Below are positions 8,924-18,481 of a stretch of 64,000 bases of DNA, piece after piece. Position 1 is the first letter of the stretch, and every line of letters starts with the position of its first letter. A program made the position numbers and the translations under genes. Source of the stretch: Oceanobacillus halotolerans (lineage in GTDB: Bacteria > Bacillota > Bacilli > Bacillales > Amphibacillaceae). The stretch is taken from assembly GCF_010993955.1 (NCBI RefSeq), contig NZ_WIXL01000014.1, forward strand, positions 1 to 64,000. The letters are read 5' to 3'. The notes below the pieces were generated by a model, which worked only from the letters and a program-made list of their open reading frames with translations, was not told the origin of the DNA and did no database searches.

Positions 8924-11900
8924 TTGAATAGTGACAAGTTATTAAGTGAATGGTTAATAAGTTTAATTGAAGATCATTTAGCAACACAAAGTAAAGACAA
9001 TGCTGAAAAGGTCTTTATGAAAATAAGTGGACTTACTAATGAAAATATAAGTGAACTACTAACAAACATTGCTCAAAATTTTAGTAAGCTAGATGATTAC
9101 TATAAAGTTAAAATAAGAACTATTACTCAAATGGATGGATATGAGGAATTTTCATATCAAGAACATGAGACAAGTACTTGGTTAAGAAATAACACTAAGC
9201 ATGGGGAAGCGCTTATATTAATTATAAATGAGATGACACCTGAGGCTCAGAGCCTAGATAATCTGTTCACTATCGATGAATCATATTTGTTAAAGAAACA
9301 AAGTTTAGAGATATTGTACAATGTAATATCAGAGCTTGGTAGTATAGCAAGTCAAGAGATAGAAAATATTCAGACTTTTTTAGAAATGACTAATAAGGTT
9401 TTCGAACCTCAATTAAGAAATATCTTAAATTTTGTTACTAAAATACTTGAAGATGAATCTCCATCAGTAATTGATAGGATTCAACAAAACTTACCATCTC
9501 TAAATTTATTTGTTGATAAGAAATTAATGATTAATAAATCGAGTTTAAAACGTTTGAGAGATAATTTTGATCTTGCTAATTTGCAAAATAATGACCCGGA
9601 AAAATTACTAAATAACCTATACCAATTCCTAGAAGAAGAAGAAAAAGGTGATTTTTATAGTGAGATATGGCAGAAGACAAATCCAGATAAACTAAGGTCG
9701 CAGGTTATTTCATTTATTAACCAACAAGATAAAGAGTTACTAAATTATGATTATGAGGATATAATTAATATCTTTAAGTTTAAAAAGAAAGTTAAATTAA
9801 CAGACCAAGTGAAAGAGGTTTATGATCAATCTGAAAATTTAACAGAAGAACAAGATAACAAATTTCAAGCTGGCATGGAAGAAATTGAAGCTCAAGAAGA
9901 CCCCGATGCTATGCAAGAATTTTTAGAGGAGTTTGAACCAATGTTAAACCAAACTCCGGGGCTCACCAGAAAAATTTCGAGACTTATTGAGAAAAAAAGA
10001 CATCCATCAGAATATGAAGACATAACCTATGCTTTGTTATATGAGTCGTTTACTTTAATAGATGACAATTTAGAGATTGAAGAGAACCTGGCAAATTCAC
10101 TTTTTAAAGTTAGTGTTGTAAATTCAAAAATAACTGAAACTGCTTGGCAACTTATCGTACTCTACATGAAAAATATAAATAAAGTAGTATCAAATATATC
10201 ATTTGATGAAACTTCTTTACCAAATCCAGATACGTCAGTAAGGAACTCAGAGGTAACCTTTAATATTGAATTAATTGTTAACGAGGATGTAATCGATAGT
10301 AAAAAGTTTAAAATAAACTCTTTGGAGACATTACAAACAATTGATTTAATTGATACGGTAAAAGATAAAGGTGTAGTTCCATATATTAAAACACTAGATG
10401 AAAATGAAGTTGAAATTGAGGATATAAGGCAGTTTGTGCTTACTAATGTGCGCTATTATTTTGAAAATGATGAGTATCAGATGAAAGATCACTACGAAAA
10501 ATTTAAATCTTTTATTGATTACTATAAGAATATATTAGTGAGTATTATTGAGGATGGTATATTCTCGATTAATGTGCAGGAATATGAGGGAAAACTTAAA
10601 GAACTATTAGGTAATATATATGAATCAGTATCTATAAACAAACATATATATTTTGCATTTAACTTAATAGGTTCTATAGATGAATTTAGTGATAGCGAAC
10701 TGCAGAATGATTTGCCTGTAGGAAGAATATTAACCGTTTTAAACCCTATAAGGCTTTTAGCTTATATTAAAAGGTTTGAAAAAGTCTCCGATCAAATTGA
10801 GGACTGGTTTAAGAGAGCTACTAAAAACAATTTGGATGTTGAAAAAGTAGAGGAATATTTACTTTACACGAATAATGCTACAGAAAAGTTAGCACCTAGA
10901 TATTTTAGCATAGATGGTGATCCGTCGTTTTTATTGGAAAATAGTGAGCTTATGGGTGAAGGGGAATTTGTATTAAGTTCACGTCCTCCTGAAAATGTAG
11001 ATCACTTATCAAAAGAACTTTCCAAAGAATTAGTTAAAGTGGTTAGAAATTATTTGGAAGTATATCCCTATTCTAAAGACGGGCTAGATATTTTATTCTT
11101 ACACTGTCAAAGTGCCGATATTATAACTGAAGCCATAAAAAATTTATTTAGACAGACGAAAATAAATAAATTGAAAATAACCATTCACTCTGAACAGGCA
11201 GCAGTTATTCATAATAAGATTAACAAATGGATTGTTCATCAAGAAGAATATACCAAACCAGAGCACCTTAAATTGTTTCCAAAACTAGAAATAAACGTTA
11301 TATCAGGTAGTAGAGTTAGTGAAATTAAAGAAGAGTCAGAACGACATATGATGGATGCAGATTTGGTAATTCTACTTGATTATTTTGGTCAAACAAATCA
11401 AATAAATTATCAGCTTGAAAAAATCAAACCAAATGTATCACAAGATTGGTTGGCAACTACATATAAGGAACCCTTAAAACAAGATGAAATGGTTAAACGG
11501 ATCCCATATGTTAGTGAACATCTACCAGATATCTTACAAAACTTTTATCAGCTTCAATATACGGTGAATTCTAATGCTATGCCTGCTCCAGAAGAATTAC
11601 ATGTTTTACAAAACTTAATTTCAATAAACAAAAAATCTAATGAACAAATTATTGATTTTATGCATGATAACTTCAATTGGGCAATGATTATGGACCGATA
11701 TTTAGATAAATCTTTATTACAAAAGACCTCGTCTAAAGCGCAAATTATTCAATATAAATCAAAAGCTGGATATAATAAAGAATTTAAACTAATTCTTTCT
11801 TCATCAAAATATATTAGAAAGTTAAGCGAGAAATCAGAGGACTATGAGTATTACGATAGGTTTACAAGAAAGTTAACATCAATTTTGATGAATGAAGATA

Positions 11901-14038
11901 TTAAGAAAGACAAAATTGTTGATGCAGTAAATAATGTTAAAGAGATTTCCGGGGGATTGGTTTTAAAAGTTTTAGGAGCTGGTAAATTTTCGCATGAAAT
12001 GTTAGCGACTCACTTATCTACTGTACGAAGAACAAAAGACGAATCGTCCCAATTACAAGCCTGGTCAGCTTGTGATGAGTTACCATGGTTTAGCGGGAAT
12101 AAGCGTCGCCCTGATCTTGTTTTGACTACATTATTTGAAAAAGATAATAATTTAACAATTAATTTTGATTTGATTGAATTGAAATTTATTACTCACAGTA
12201 TTTTAGAAAAAGAAAGATTTGATGCTGTCAAACAAATTAAGGCTGGAGAAAGCCTATATAACAAGTTATTTAAGTTTGATTCTCATCATACTGATGCTGA
12301 ATTTTGGCGGGAAGAGTTAGTACACTACTTTGTAGAAAGGGGAGCCTATACCCCAGAGCATGCTAACCTACTAAAGAAATTGCAGCATGTTAATGTAGAA
12401 GATATAAAAGTGAAAATTTCAGCCTCTATAGATGTTTATTGTTATACTTCTAATCTAACCGACACATCTATTGAAAAGATTGCTGATGGTGTATATTTAG
12501 ATATACTTGATGAAAGATACAATAACTATATTTTTAATCGCTCATTTATACTTGAACGCTTAGGTGCTAAAGAGGAGCATACTCCTGATTATGAAGAAGT
12601 TATATTAGACGATAAGAAGGCGAAACAGAATATTTTAGAACAAATGGTTACTGCCGACGCTCAAACAGAGAATTCTTCTACATATAAAGAAGAAAATAAT
12701 GTTCATAGTGGTGAAGAAACAAAGAAAACAACCAGTGAGAAAGATATACAGAATTCCAAAAAGGAAATGGAACCTGGTAGTACAGATATGGAAAAAGATG
12801 ATGTAGATAACTACTCAAAAGGCCAGGAGAGTTCTGGTGACAAGGAAGAAGATAAGAAAGACAAAGAACTAGAGGCTCATTTAGAAAACTTTAGTGAATA
12901 TCCAGAAAAAATTGCACTAAAAGAATTGTTATTAGAGTACGAAGGCAATGATGACGATATAAGGTCTGTTATAAATGAATATATTAGAAAGTTAAAACAC
13001 AACTTTAACCAAAACGGAATTCATTTGCGAATACCGGAACACAATGCTATTGCTGGTTCAAGTGTCATTAGGCTTTACTTAGATTATCCAAGTGATGTTC
13101 CTTTTAAGAAAATCACATCAAAAATTAAAGATATACAAGTTTGGCTAGGGTTAAATGAAACTCCAATCATTAACATTGATAAAAAAGGTAGCTACATCGA
13201 TATAAGTAGAGAAAAGCCTGACACTATATATTTTGAGAAATTTATGGAAATGGTAAGAGAGCAAAAGAATGAGGAAATTAAAGAAACAAACTTGATTGCT
13301 CCTTTAGGGCTAGACCCTTTAAATCAAGTAATCAGTGTTGATTTAGCAGATTCAATTACCCCTCACCTACTTGTTGGGGGTACTACTGGTAGTGGTAAAA
13401 GTGTTACTTTAAATTCAATTATCTTAGGTATAATGTGCTTATATCAACCAGAATATGTTAATTTTATTTTCATTGACCCGAAACAAGTAGAGTTTAATTT
13501 TTATCAAAATAAATCACATACTACAAAAGTCGTAAATGAAATTGAAGCTGCTGTAGAGGAGTTAGAAAACACTGTTGAAGAAATGGAACGTCGCTATACA
13601 ATAATGAATGAAGAATATGTTAGTAACTTATCAGACTATATTAAATTAACAAAGAATGTATTACCTAGGATTGTTATTGTTTTCGATGAGTTTGCTGATT
13701 TTATGTCTCAGGATAAGGAAACAGCCAAAAGGGTAGAGACAGCTATTCAGCGCCTAGGTCAAAAAGCAAGAGCTGCAGGTATACATTTGATTATTTGTAC
13801 TCAAAATCCTAAAGCTGAGATTATCAATACCAAAATTAGAAGTAATCTCCCTGCTCGTCTAGCATTAAGGGCCACTGATGCAACAGCCTCAACCATTATT
13901 TTAGATGAAAATGGTGCAGAAAAGTTAGGTGGCAAGGGTGACTTTTTAGCGAAATTAGGTACCTCACCTATTCGGGGTAAAAGTCCATTTTTAACATTAG
14001 ATGTAAAAAGGGCTTTATTAAAGTATTTTGAGAAATAA
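8924..14038 (+). CDS. DptH-like protein: PD-(D/E)XK-like motif plus FtsK/HerA-type ATPase
   Basis: 1704 residues if translation starts at TTG 8924, 7 bp after the site GGAGGTG; a GTG at 8903 overlaps the previous gene and has no site. Residues 1-1000 are helical with no clear motif. Around 1063-1087 the pattern RPD (D1064) followed by E1085-L-K1087 looks like a PD-(D/E)XK nuclease core. A charged low-complexity linker spans roughly 1256-1316. The C-terminal domain is an FtsK/HerA-type DNA translocase with Walker A GTTGSGKS (1486-1493) and Walker B VFDE (D1588, E1589). Size and domain order fit DptH of phosphorothioation-dependent restriction. The inferred role is motor and nuclease of the restriction complex. 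The stop is followed at once by a terminator. Confidence 0.7.
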   Translation: MNSDKLLSEWLISLIEDHLATQSKDNAEKVFMKISGLTNENISELLTNIAQNFSKLDDYYKVKIRTITQMDGYEEFSYQEHETSTWLRNNTKHGEALILIINEMTPEAQSLDNLFTIDESYLLKKQSLEILYNVISELGSIASQEIENIQTFLEMTNKVFEPQLRNILNFVTKILEDESPSVIDRIQQNLPSLNLFVDKKLMINKSSLKRLRDNFDLANLQNNDPEKLLNNLYQFLEEEEKGDFYSEIWQKTNPDKLRSQVISFINQQDKELLNYDYEDIINIFKFKKKVKLTDQVKEVYDQSENLTEEQDNKFQAGMEEIEAQEDPDAMQEFLEEFEPMLNQTPGLTRKISRLIEKKRHPSEYEDITYALLYESFTLIDDNLEIEENLANSLFKVSVVNSKITETAWQLIVLYMKNINKVVSNISFDETSLPNPDTSVRNSEVTFNIELIVNEDVIDSKKFKINSLETLQTIDLIDTVKDKGVVPYIKTLDENEVEIEDIRQFVLTNVRYYFENDEYQMKDHYEKFKSFIDYYKNILVSIIEDGIFSINVQEYEGKLKELLGNIYESVSINKHIYFAFNLIGSIDEFSDSELQNDLPVGRILTVLNPIRLLAYIKRFEKVSDQIEDWFKRATKNNLDVEKVEEYLLYTNNATEKLAPRYFSIDGDPSFLLENSELMGEGEFVLSSRPPENVDHLSKELSKELVKVVRNYLEVYPYSKDGLDILFLHCQSADIITEAIKNLFRQTKINKLKITIHSEQAAVIHNKINKWIVHQEEYTKPEHLKLFPKLEINVISGSRVSEIKEESERHMMDADLVILLDYFGQTNQINYQLEKIKPNVSQDWLATTYKEPLKQDEMVKRIPYVSEHLPDILQNFYQLQYTVNSNAMPAPEELHVLQNLISINKKSNEQIIDFMHDNFNWAMIMDRYLDKSLLQKTSSKAQIIQYKSKAGYNKEFKLILSSSKYIRKLSEKSEDYEYYDRFTRKLTSILMNEDIKKDKIVDAVNNVKEISGGLVLKVLGAGKFSHEMLATHLSTVRRTKDESSQLQAWSACDELPWFSGNKRRPDLVLTTLFEKDNNLTINFDLIELKFITHSILEKERFDAVKQIKAGESLYNKLFKFDSHHTDAEFWREELVHYFVERGAYTPEHANLLKKLQHVNVEDIKVKISASIDVYCYTSNLTDTSIEKIADGVYLDILDERYNNYIFNRSFILERLGAKEEHTPDYEEVILDDKKAKQNILEQMVTADAQTENSSTYKEENNVHSGEETKKTTSEKDIQNSKKEMEPGSTDMEKDDVDNYSKGQESSGDKEEDKKDKELEAHLENFSEYPEKIALKELLLEYEGNDDDIRSVINEYIRKLKHNFNQNGIHLRIPEHNAIAGSSVIRLYLDYPSDVPFKKITSKIKDIQVWLGLNETPIINIDKKGSYIDISREKPDTIYFEKFMEMVREQKNEEIKETNLIAPLGLDPLNQVISVDLADSITPHLLVGGTTGSGKSVTLNSIILGIMCLYQPEYVNFIFIDPKQVEFNFYQNKSHTTKVVNEIEAAVEELENTVEEMERRYTIMNEEYVSNLSDYIKLTKNVLPRIVIVFDEFADFMSQDKETAKRVETAIQRLGQKARAAGIHLIICTQNPKAEIINTKIRSNLPARLALRATDATASTIILDENGAEKLGGKGDFLAKLGTSPIRGKSPFLTLDVKRALLKYFEK

Positions 14039-14043
14039 TATAA

Positions 14044-14080
14044 AAGCCACCTAGGTTGTCTTATCTAGGTGGCTTATTTT
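14044..14080 (+). terminator. Rho-independent terminator between the two defence units
   Basis: Perfect 11-bp stem AAGCCACCTAG (14044-14054) with CTAGGTGGCTT (14065-14075), a 10-nt loop, then ATTTT. It starts 5 bp after the DptH-like stop codon and splits the six-gene locus into two transcription units. Confidence 0.85.
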
Positions 14081-14081
14081 A

Positions 14082-14090
14082 TGCTATACT
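14082..14090 (+). promoter_or_regulatory. Extended -10 promoter of defence unit 2
   Basis: TGCTATACT fits TGnTATAAT with one mismatch. It lies directly after the terminator and before the palindrome at 14091-14116. There is no clear -35 box. Confidence 0.5.
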
Positions 14091-14116
14091 ATTACTGGAG
14101 AACTTCTTCCAGTAAT
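14091..14116 (+). promoter_or_regulatory. Palindrome over the unit 2 transcription start (candidate operator)
   Basis: ATTACTGGA (14091-14099) and TCCAGTAAT (14108-14116) are perfect 9-bp inverted arms around an 8-bp spacer. They abut the extended -10 box, so a bound regulator would cover the start site. Without a T run it is not a terminator. It could also fold as a 5' hairpin in the mRNA. No regulator gene is evident in the locus. Confidence 0.5.
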
Positions 14117-14152
14117 AAATTGAAATTCAATAGTTTCGGAAGGATGAATGAA

Positions 14153-15031
14153 ATGGGTTATGGTCAACATCAAAGCTTTTATTTGCGAGATCGTTGGTTA
14201 AGTAAAGCAATAAAACCGTTAAAAACAGATGAGAGATTCTTTTATGATAAAGATGCTTTTGAGAAGATTGGATTAGGTAAAAACATGGTTCAATCATTAA
14301 GATTTTGGGTCGTTGCAACAGGAATTATTGAAGAAAAATTTAATGATAAACGAAAAAAAGTTCATCACCTTACAAGATTTGGGAAAATATTGGATACATA
14401 TGATAAATTTATCCAATTTAATGAAACAGCTTCTATTATTCATTATCATCTAGTTAAGGAAAAGGAACCAAGTACAGTTTGGTATTGGTTTTTTAATGAA
14501 TTAACAGAAAAGAGTATTTCTAAAGAAGAATTATTTGATTTATTTGTTAACTGGGTTAACTCTAAAGAGGAGAAAACTATTTCAGAGAGGTCATTAAAAA
14601 GAGATATTGACTGTCTTATTAAGTTATATACTTCAGGACAAAAAACTGATGATCCAGAGGAAGTTATTCAAAGTCCAATTAATAAAATACAATTACTTAA
14701 AGAAAATAAAGGAATTGTGTTCAAAACACATCCAGAAGTTGAACAGATTGGGCTGCCAGCTTTAATGTACTCTCTATTAGATTACAAAAAAAATAATAAT
14801 GTTGATAGTATAACAGTTTCAGAAATCACTTACCAAAAAGGGTTATGGGGTAAAGTATTTAATATGAAGAGAAGTGAAATAATTGATGCTTTAACCATAT
14901 TGTCAACCCACTCTAAGTATCCAATTAAATTCGTGCGCACAAACAACCTTGATACAGTACATTTACCTAACGTTTCGCCATTAGACTTTATAGAATTTGA
15001 ATATAAGAGAAAGTTGGAGGCCTTAGTATGA
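14153..15031 (+). CDS. DUF4007 family protein
   Basis: 292 residues from ATG 14153, 9 bp after GGAAGG (14138-14143). Earlier in-frame starts at 14069, 14081 and 14144 lie in the terminator or promoter or have no spacing to a site. The N-terminus reads MGYGQHQSFYLRDRWLSKA, matching the start of DUF4007 proteins (G-x-H/Q-x-x-F-x-x-R...WL). The family tends to lie next to PAPS-reductase-like genes and has sometimes been mis-annotated as one; no biochemical role is known to me. The C-terminal third looks like a winged helix, so DNA binding is possible. It opens the second unit and overlaps the next gene by ATGA, which implies translational coupling. Confidence 0.75.
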   Translation: MGYGQHQSFYLRDRWLSKAIKPLKTDERFFYDKDAFEKIGLGKNMVQSLRFWVVATGIIEEKFNDKRKKVHHLTRFGKILDTYDKFIQFNETASIIHYHLVKEKEPSTVWYWFFNELTEKSISKEELFDLFVNWVNSKEEKTISERSLKRDIDCLIKLYTSGQKTDDPEEVIQSPINKIQLLKENKGIVFKTHPEVEQIGLPALMYSLLDYKKNNNVDSITVSEITYQKGLWGKVFNMKRSEIIDALTILSTHSKYPIKFVRTNNLDTVHLPNVSPLDFIEFEYKRKLEALV

Positions 15032-18000
15032 TTACATTAGAAGATAATTCTTTTACTTCTAGTATTAATATTAAATTTGATTTAGGAAAAAAGGAATTTA
15101 TAGATAGATACTTACCAACTCCTTCACATGCTGAATCGTTATACGGACTATTAAAAGGCTTTAATAGTGAAGTGGAAAGTCACTCTCACATTATAATTGG
15201 GGCATATGGTACAGGAAAGTCCTTGTTAGGTACATTGATAGGTGGAATTGTTTCGAAAAACATAGATTCAAAAACACTATCGGTCTTATCTAAGAAGTTT
15301 AAAAATGTAGATGATAACATTTATAATGAACTTCAGAAAGTAAAGGAAAATAATAAAAAGTATATTCCTGTAGTGTTAAATGGTCACGAAGGTACTTTTA
15401 GGCAAGCGATCATATCTGCAATAATACGAGCCTTACAAAAAAACGGGATTAACATCACTGTTCCCGGTATGATAACAAATATCTTAGGTACAGTGGAAAC
15501 ATGGAGAAGGGATTTCCCAGAAACGTTTAAAAACTTCAATTTTAAATTACAACAAAGCAATAAAGAATTTGACGTATGGAAATCCAATATCCTTGCTCAT
15601 AGTAATAAAGAAATAGAATGGTTTAAAGATATCTTTCCAAGTTTAACTTCCGGAGCCCAGTTTGTTATTGATTATAATGAGGATTTTGTTGGGCAAATTA
15701 TTCATGTTTTAGACGAATTAAATAAAAAGAACATAGGGTTATTTATTATTTACGATGAATTTGGTAGATTTCTACAAAGTATGGGGTCAAATGAAATTTA
15801 TCGAACAATGCAAGATCTTCAAGATATTGCTGAATTGTCTAATCATTACTCTGGTATGTTCCAACAGTTGTTTATTACGCATAAAAATTTAAGACACTAT
15901 TTTACTAGGCATAATGAAGAATACCAAAGTGAGTTTCAAAGGATTGAGAAAAGATTTAAACTTTATCATATTGATAGTGACAGGAATACCTTTGTTAGGT
16001 TAACCGAATCATTACTATCGAAACAAAACATGAACTATAGATCTTTGGATTATGAGCATACAGTAACAATGATCAGGAAGTATCCTTTATTCCCCGATTT
16101 AAATCAAGTAGAAATAGAGGAATTGGTAATAAAAGGAGCTTACCCAATTCACCCTGTAACAGTATACCTATTACCACATTTGTCAAACATGTTTGCACAA
16201 AATGAAAGAACATTATTTACATTTTTAGAGAGTAACGAAGAAGGCGGGTTAAAGCATCATTTAGAAAATTCGAAAAGATACTATCTACCATACAAATTGT
16301 TTGACTACTTCTTTTCGGATTCACATCACGAAGATTTCAATAAAGATTCTATTAAAATAATGGAAGTCTACAATCGATTGATCCGTAAAGTTCCAATGTT
16401 AGCAACAAACAACCCTGACTCTATACCAAGAAATATAGTGAAATTTATTACGTTATGGAGTTTGTCTGGACTAAATTCTCAATTCAAATTGACTAGTGAC
16501 TTTTTATCATTTGCTTTTGGGATGGGTTTACTCGAATTAGAAGTTATTTTAGATGAAATGAGTAAAGTGAAAATTATAAGATTTAACAGAAGGCTTGGTT
16601 ATTGGGAGTTATATGAAGGTAGCTCTCTAAATTTAGATGAAGTAATTGAAAATGATGTAGAGAATTCCACTGACTCAAGAACAGCCAAATTGAGAATACT
16701 TGAAAAAAATTTGAATAATAAGTTCTACCTACCCAATAATTACAATGACGAAAAAAGTATGACAAGGTTTGCGTCTGTAAACTTTGTCTTTAGTGGAGAA
16801 ATTATTGATAACTCTTTCGATAGTGATGAAACTAGAAAAAGAAAAGGTGCAGATGCGCTCATTAACTATGTTTTACTTGAGGATCCACTTCAATACGAAG
16901 ATGTAATTAAGAGGGTTCAAAACTGGGAGGACAGTAATTCTCTTTTTTGTATTTCTACAAAATCACTTGAAAATATAAATTGGTATTTATTAGCGCATAA
17001 AGAAATTAATAATAGGCTAAATGATATAGAGTTTTTAAGCCAGGACCCTTTATTAAAAGAAGAATTATTAACAAAACTTGAAGATATAGAATATGAGATT
17101 CAAAAATTTATTGAAGTCTTTACTAAATTTGATGAAAGCCTAACTTGGTATCATAGTACCCGAGTGTATAAGATAAATAATAGCATAGTTCTTGAGCGGT
17201 ACCTTTCTGATTTAATGTATAACATTTATCCTAAAACTCCTGAAATAAAAAATGATTCTTTTAATAGACGAAAAATTAATAACGTTCAATTAACTGCTGG
17301 ACAAAAGGTAATTAGCCATTTAATAGAATATCCATTTGATGACGTTATTGGAATAGACGGTAAAGGACCTGAGTATCTTGTTTTTGCAACAGTTTTCAAG
17401 AATAATGGTGTTAATATACAGAACTTAGATAGTATTAAATCTAAGAATTTGTCTAATTTGAGAAATGAATTAGTAACCTATATTAATAAAAATACTACAG
17501 GGACACTAAAAGAATTAGTAGATATATTATCGGAGTCTCCCTATGGGATAAGGAAGCCTCTAATTCCTGTTTTATTAGTAGGTTTGTTAAGAGATAAATG
17601 GGATAGTTTAATGTTTTATAGAAATAAAATTTATGTATCAGGTATTGATGGAAAAACCTTTTACAAAATGGTTGATGAAGCAAGCGAATATGAGTTTAAG
17701 TTTTATAATTTTAGTGACATGTACTTGGATTTCTTTATTGCCCTAGAAGACATATTTGGGGAACATGCTCATGAGAAATCGATCAATAAACCAAAACCAA
17801 TTATGTTGAGTAGTGCTATGTTGGGGTGGTTAAGAAATTTACCAAGATTTACTCAAACGACAACCTTAATTGATAAAGAATTGCAGGATTTGAGAGATAA
17901 TATTAGAAAGAGTGAGATTGATCCACAAAACTTTATAGAAGAATTGGGTAAATATTATACTAATAATATTGATTTACTTAGAAAGCAGAAGAGGTATTTG

Positions 18001-18471
18001 GAAGCCTTTCTTGGGGAATTTAAGGAATCTTTAAGGAAACAAGTTTTATCTGTGCTTGAGAAATCTAGTTTCTCAGACTTAAAAAGGTGGGCTCAAACTG
18101 TAAAGGCGCCTCAACAAAAGAGTAATCAACTAATAAAAAGTATTTTAAATGCTAATGCAGATAACTGGATTGATGATTTAGCCACTACTATTGTAGGTGT
18201 ACCTATAGAAGACTGGACGGATACAACTAATAATATGTTTAAAAAACATATTCTAGACTACTATAAATTGTTAAGTACGGACACTTCTCAGGATTATATT
18301 ACATTCTCAATAAATGGAAATGATAAAGCTGTTCTTAAAGCAGATTTATCGACAAAGTCTAAGACAATATATAATAATGTTTATAGAATGATAAATAATG
18401 CTGGTAGGAATGTATCAAAAGATGAAATAGAATACTTAGTGCTAAGTCTTGTCGAAGAATTTGTTGAATGA
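15028..18471 (+). CDS. Large P-loop ATPase of the defence locus
   Basis: 1147 residues from ATG 15028 (RBS TTGGAGG at 15014-15020), overlapping the DUF4007 stop as ATGA. The Walker A motif GAYGTGKS is at residues 58-65. The Walker B-like segment FIIYDEFGRF (D243, E244) follows about 180 residues later, as in AAA/STAND-like ATPases. The remaining ~900 residues are helical with no nuclease or helicase motif that I recognise. It is not a DndD-type SMC ATPase, because no long coiled coil is evident, and its start does not look like BrxC/PglY of BREX. Its place between DUF4007 and the sulfurtransferase suggests it powers or gates modification. That role is inference. Confidence 0.7.
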   Translation: MITLEDNSFTSSINIKFDLGKKEFIDRYLPTPSHAESLYGLLKGFNSEVESHSHIIIGAYGTGKSLLGTLIGGIVSKNIDSKTLSVLSKKFKNVDDNIYNELQKVKENNKKYIPVVLNGHEGTFRQAIISAIIRALQKNGINITVPGMITNILGTVETWRRDFPETFKNFNFKLQQSNKEFDVWKSNILAHSNKEIEWFKDIFPSLTSGAQFVIDYNEDFVGQIIHVLDELNKKNIGLFIIYDEFGRFLQSMGSNEIYRTMQDLQDIAELSNHYSGMFQQLFITHKNLRHYFTRHNEEYQSEFQRIEKRFKLYHIDSDRNTFVRLTESLLSKQNMNYRSLDYEHTVTMIRKYPLFPDLNQVEIEELVIKGAYPIHPVTVYLLPHLSNMFAQNERTLFTFLESNEEGGLKHHLENSKRYYLPYKLFDYFFSDSHHEDFNKDSIKIMEVYNRLIRKVPMLATNNPDSIPRNIVKFITLWSLSGLNSQFKLTSDFLSFAFGMGLLELEVILDEMSKVKIIRFNRRLGYWELYEGSSLNLDEVIENDVENSTDSRTAKLRILEKNLNNKFYLPNNYNDEKSMTRFASVNFVFSGEIIDNSFDSDETRKRKGADALINYVLLEDPLQYEDVIKRVQNWEDSNSLFCISTKSLENINWYLLAHKEINNRLNDIEFLSQDPLLKEELLTKLEDIEYEIQKFIEVFTKFDESLTWYHSTRVYKINNSIVLERYLSDLMYNIYPKTPEIKNDSFNRRKINNVQLTAGQKVISHLIEYPFDDVIGIDGKGPEYLVFATVFKNNGVNIQNLDSIKSKNLSNLRNELVTYINKNTTGTLKELVDILSESPYGIRKPLIPVLLVGLLRDKWDSLMFYRNKIYVSGIDGKTFYKMVDEASEYEFKFYNFSDMYLDFFIALEDIFGEHAHEKSINKPKPIMLSSAMLGWLRNLPRFTQTTTLIDKELQDLRDNIRKSEIDPQNFIEELGKYYTNNIDLLRKQKRYLEAFLGEFKESLRKQVLSVLEKSSFSDLKRWAQTVKAPQQKSNQLIKSILNANADNWIDDLATTIVGVPIEDWTDTTNNMFKKHILDYYKLLSTDTSQDYITFSINGNDKAVLKADLSTKSKTIYNNVYRMINNAGRNVSKDEIEYLVLSLVEEFVE

Positions 18472-18481
18472 GGTGATGTTA

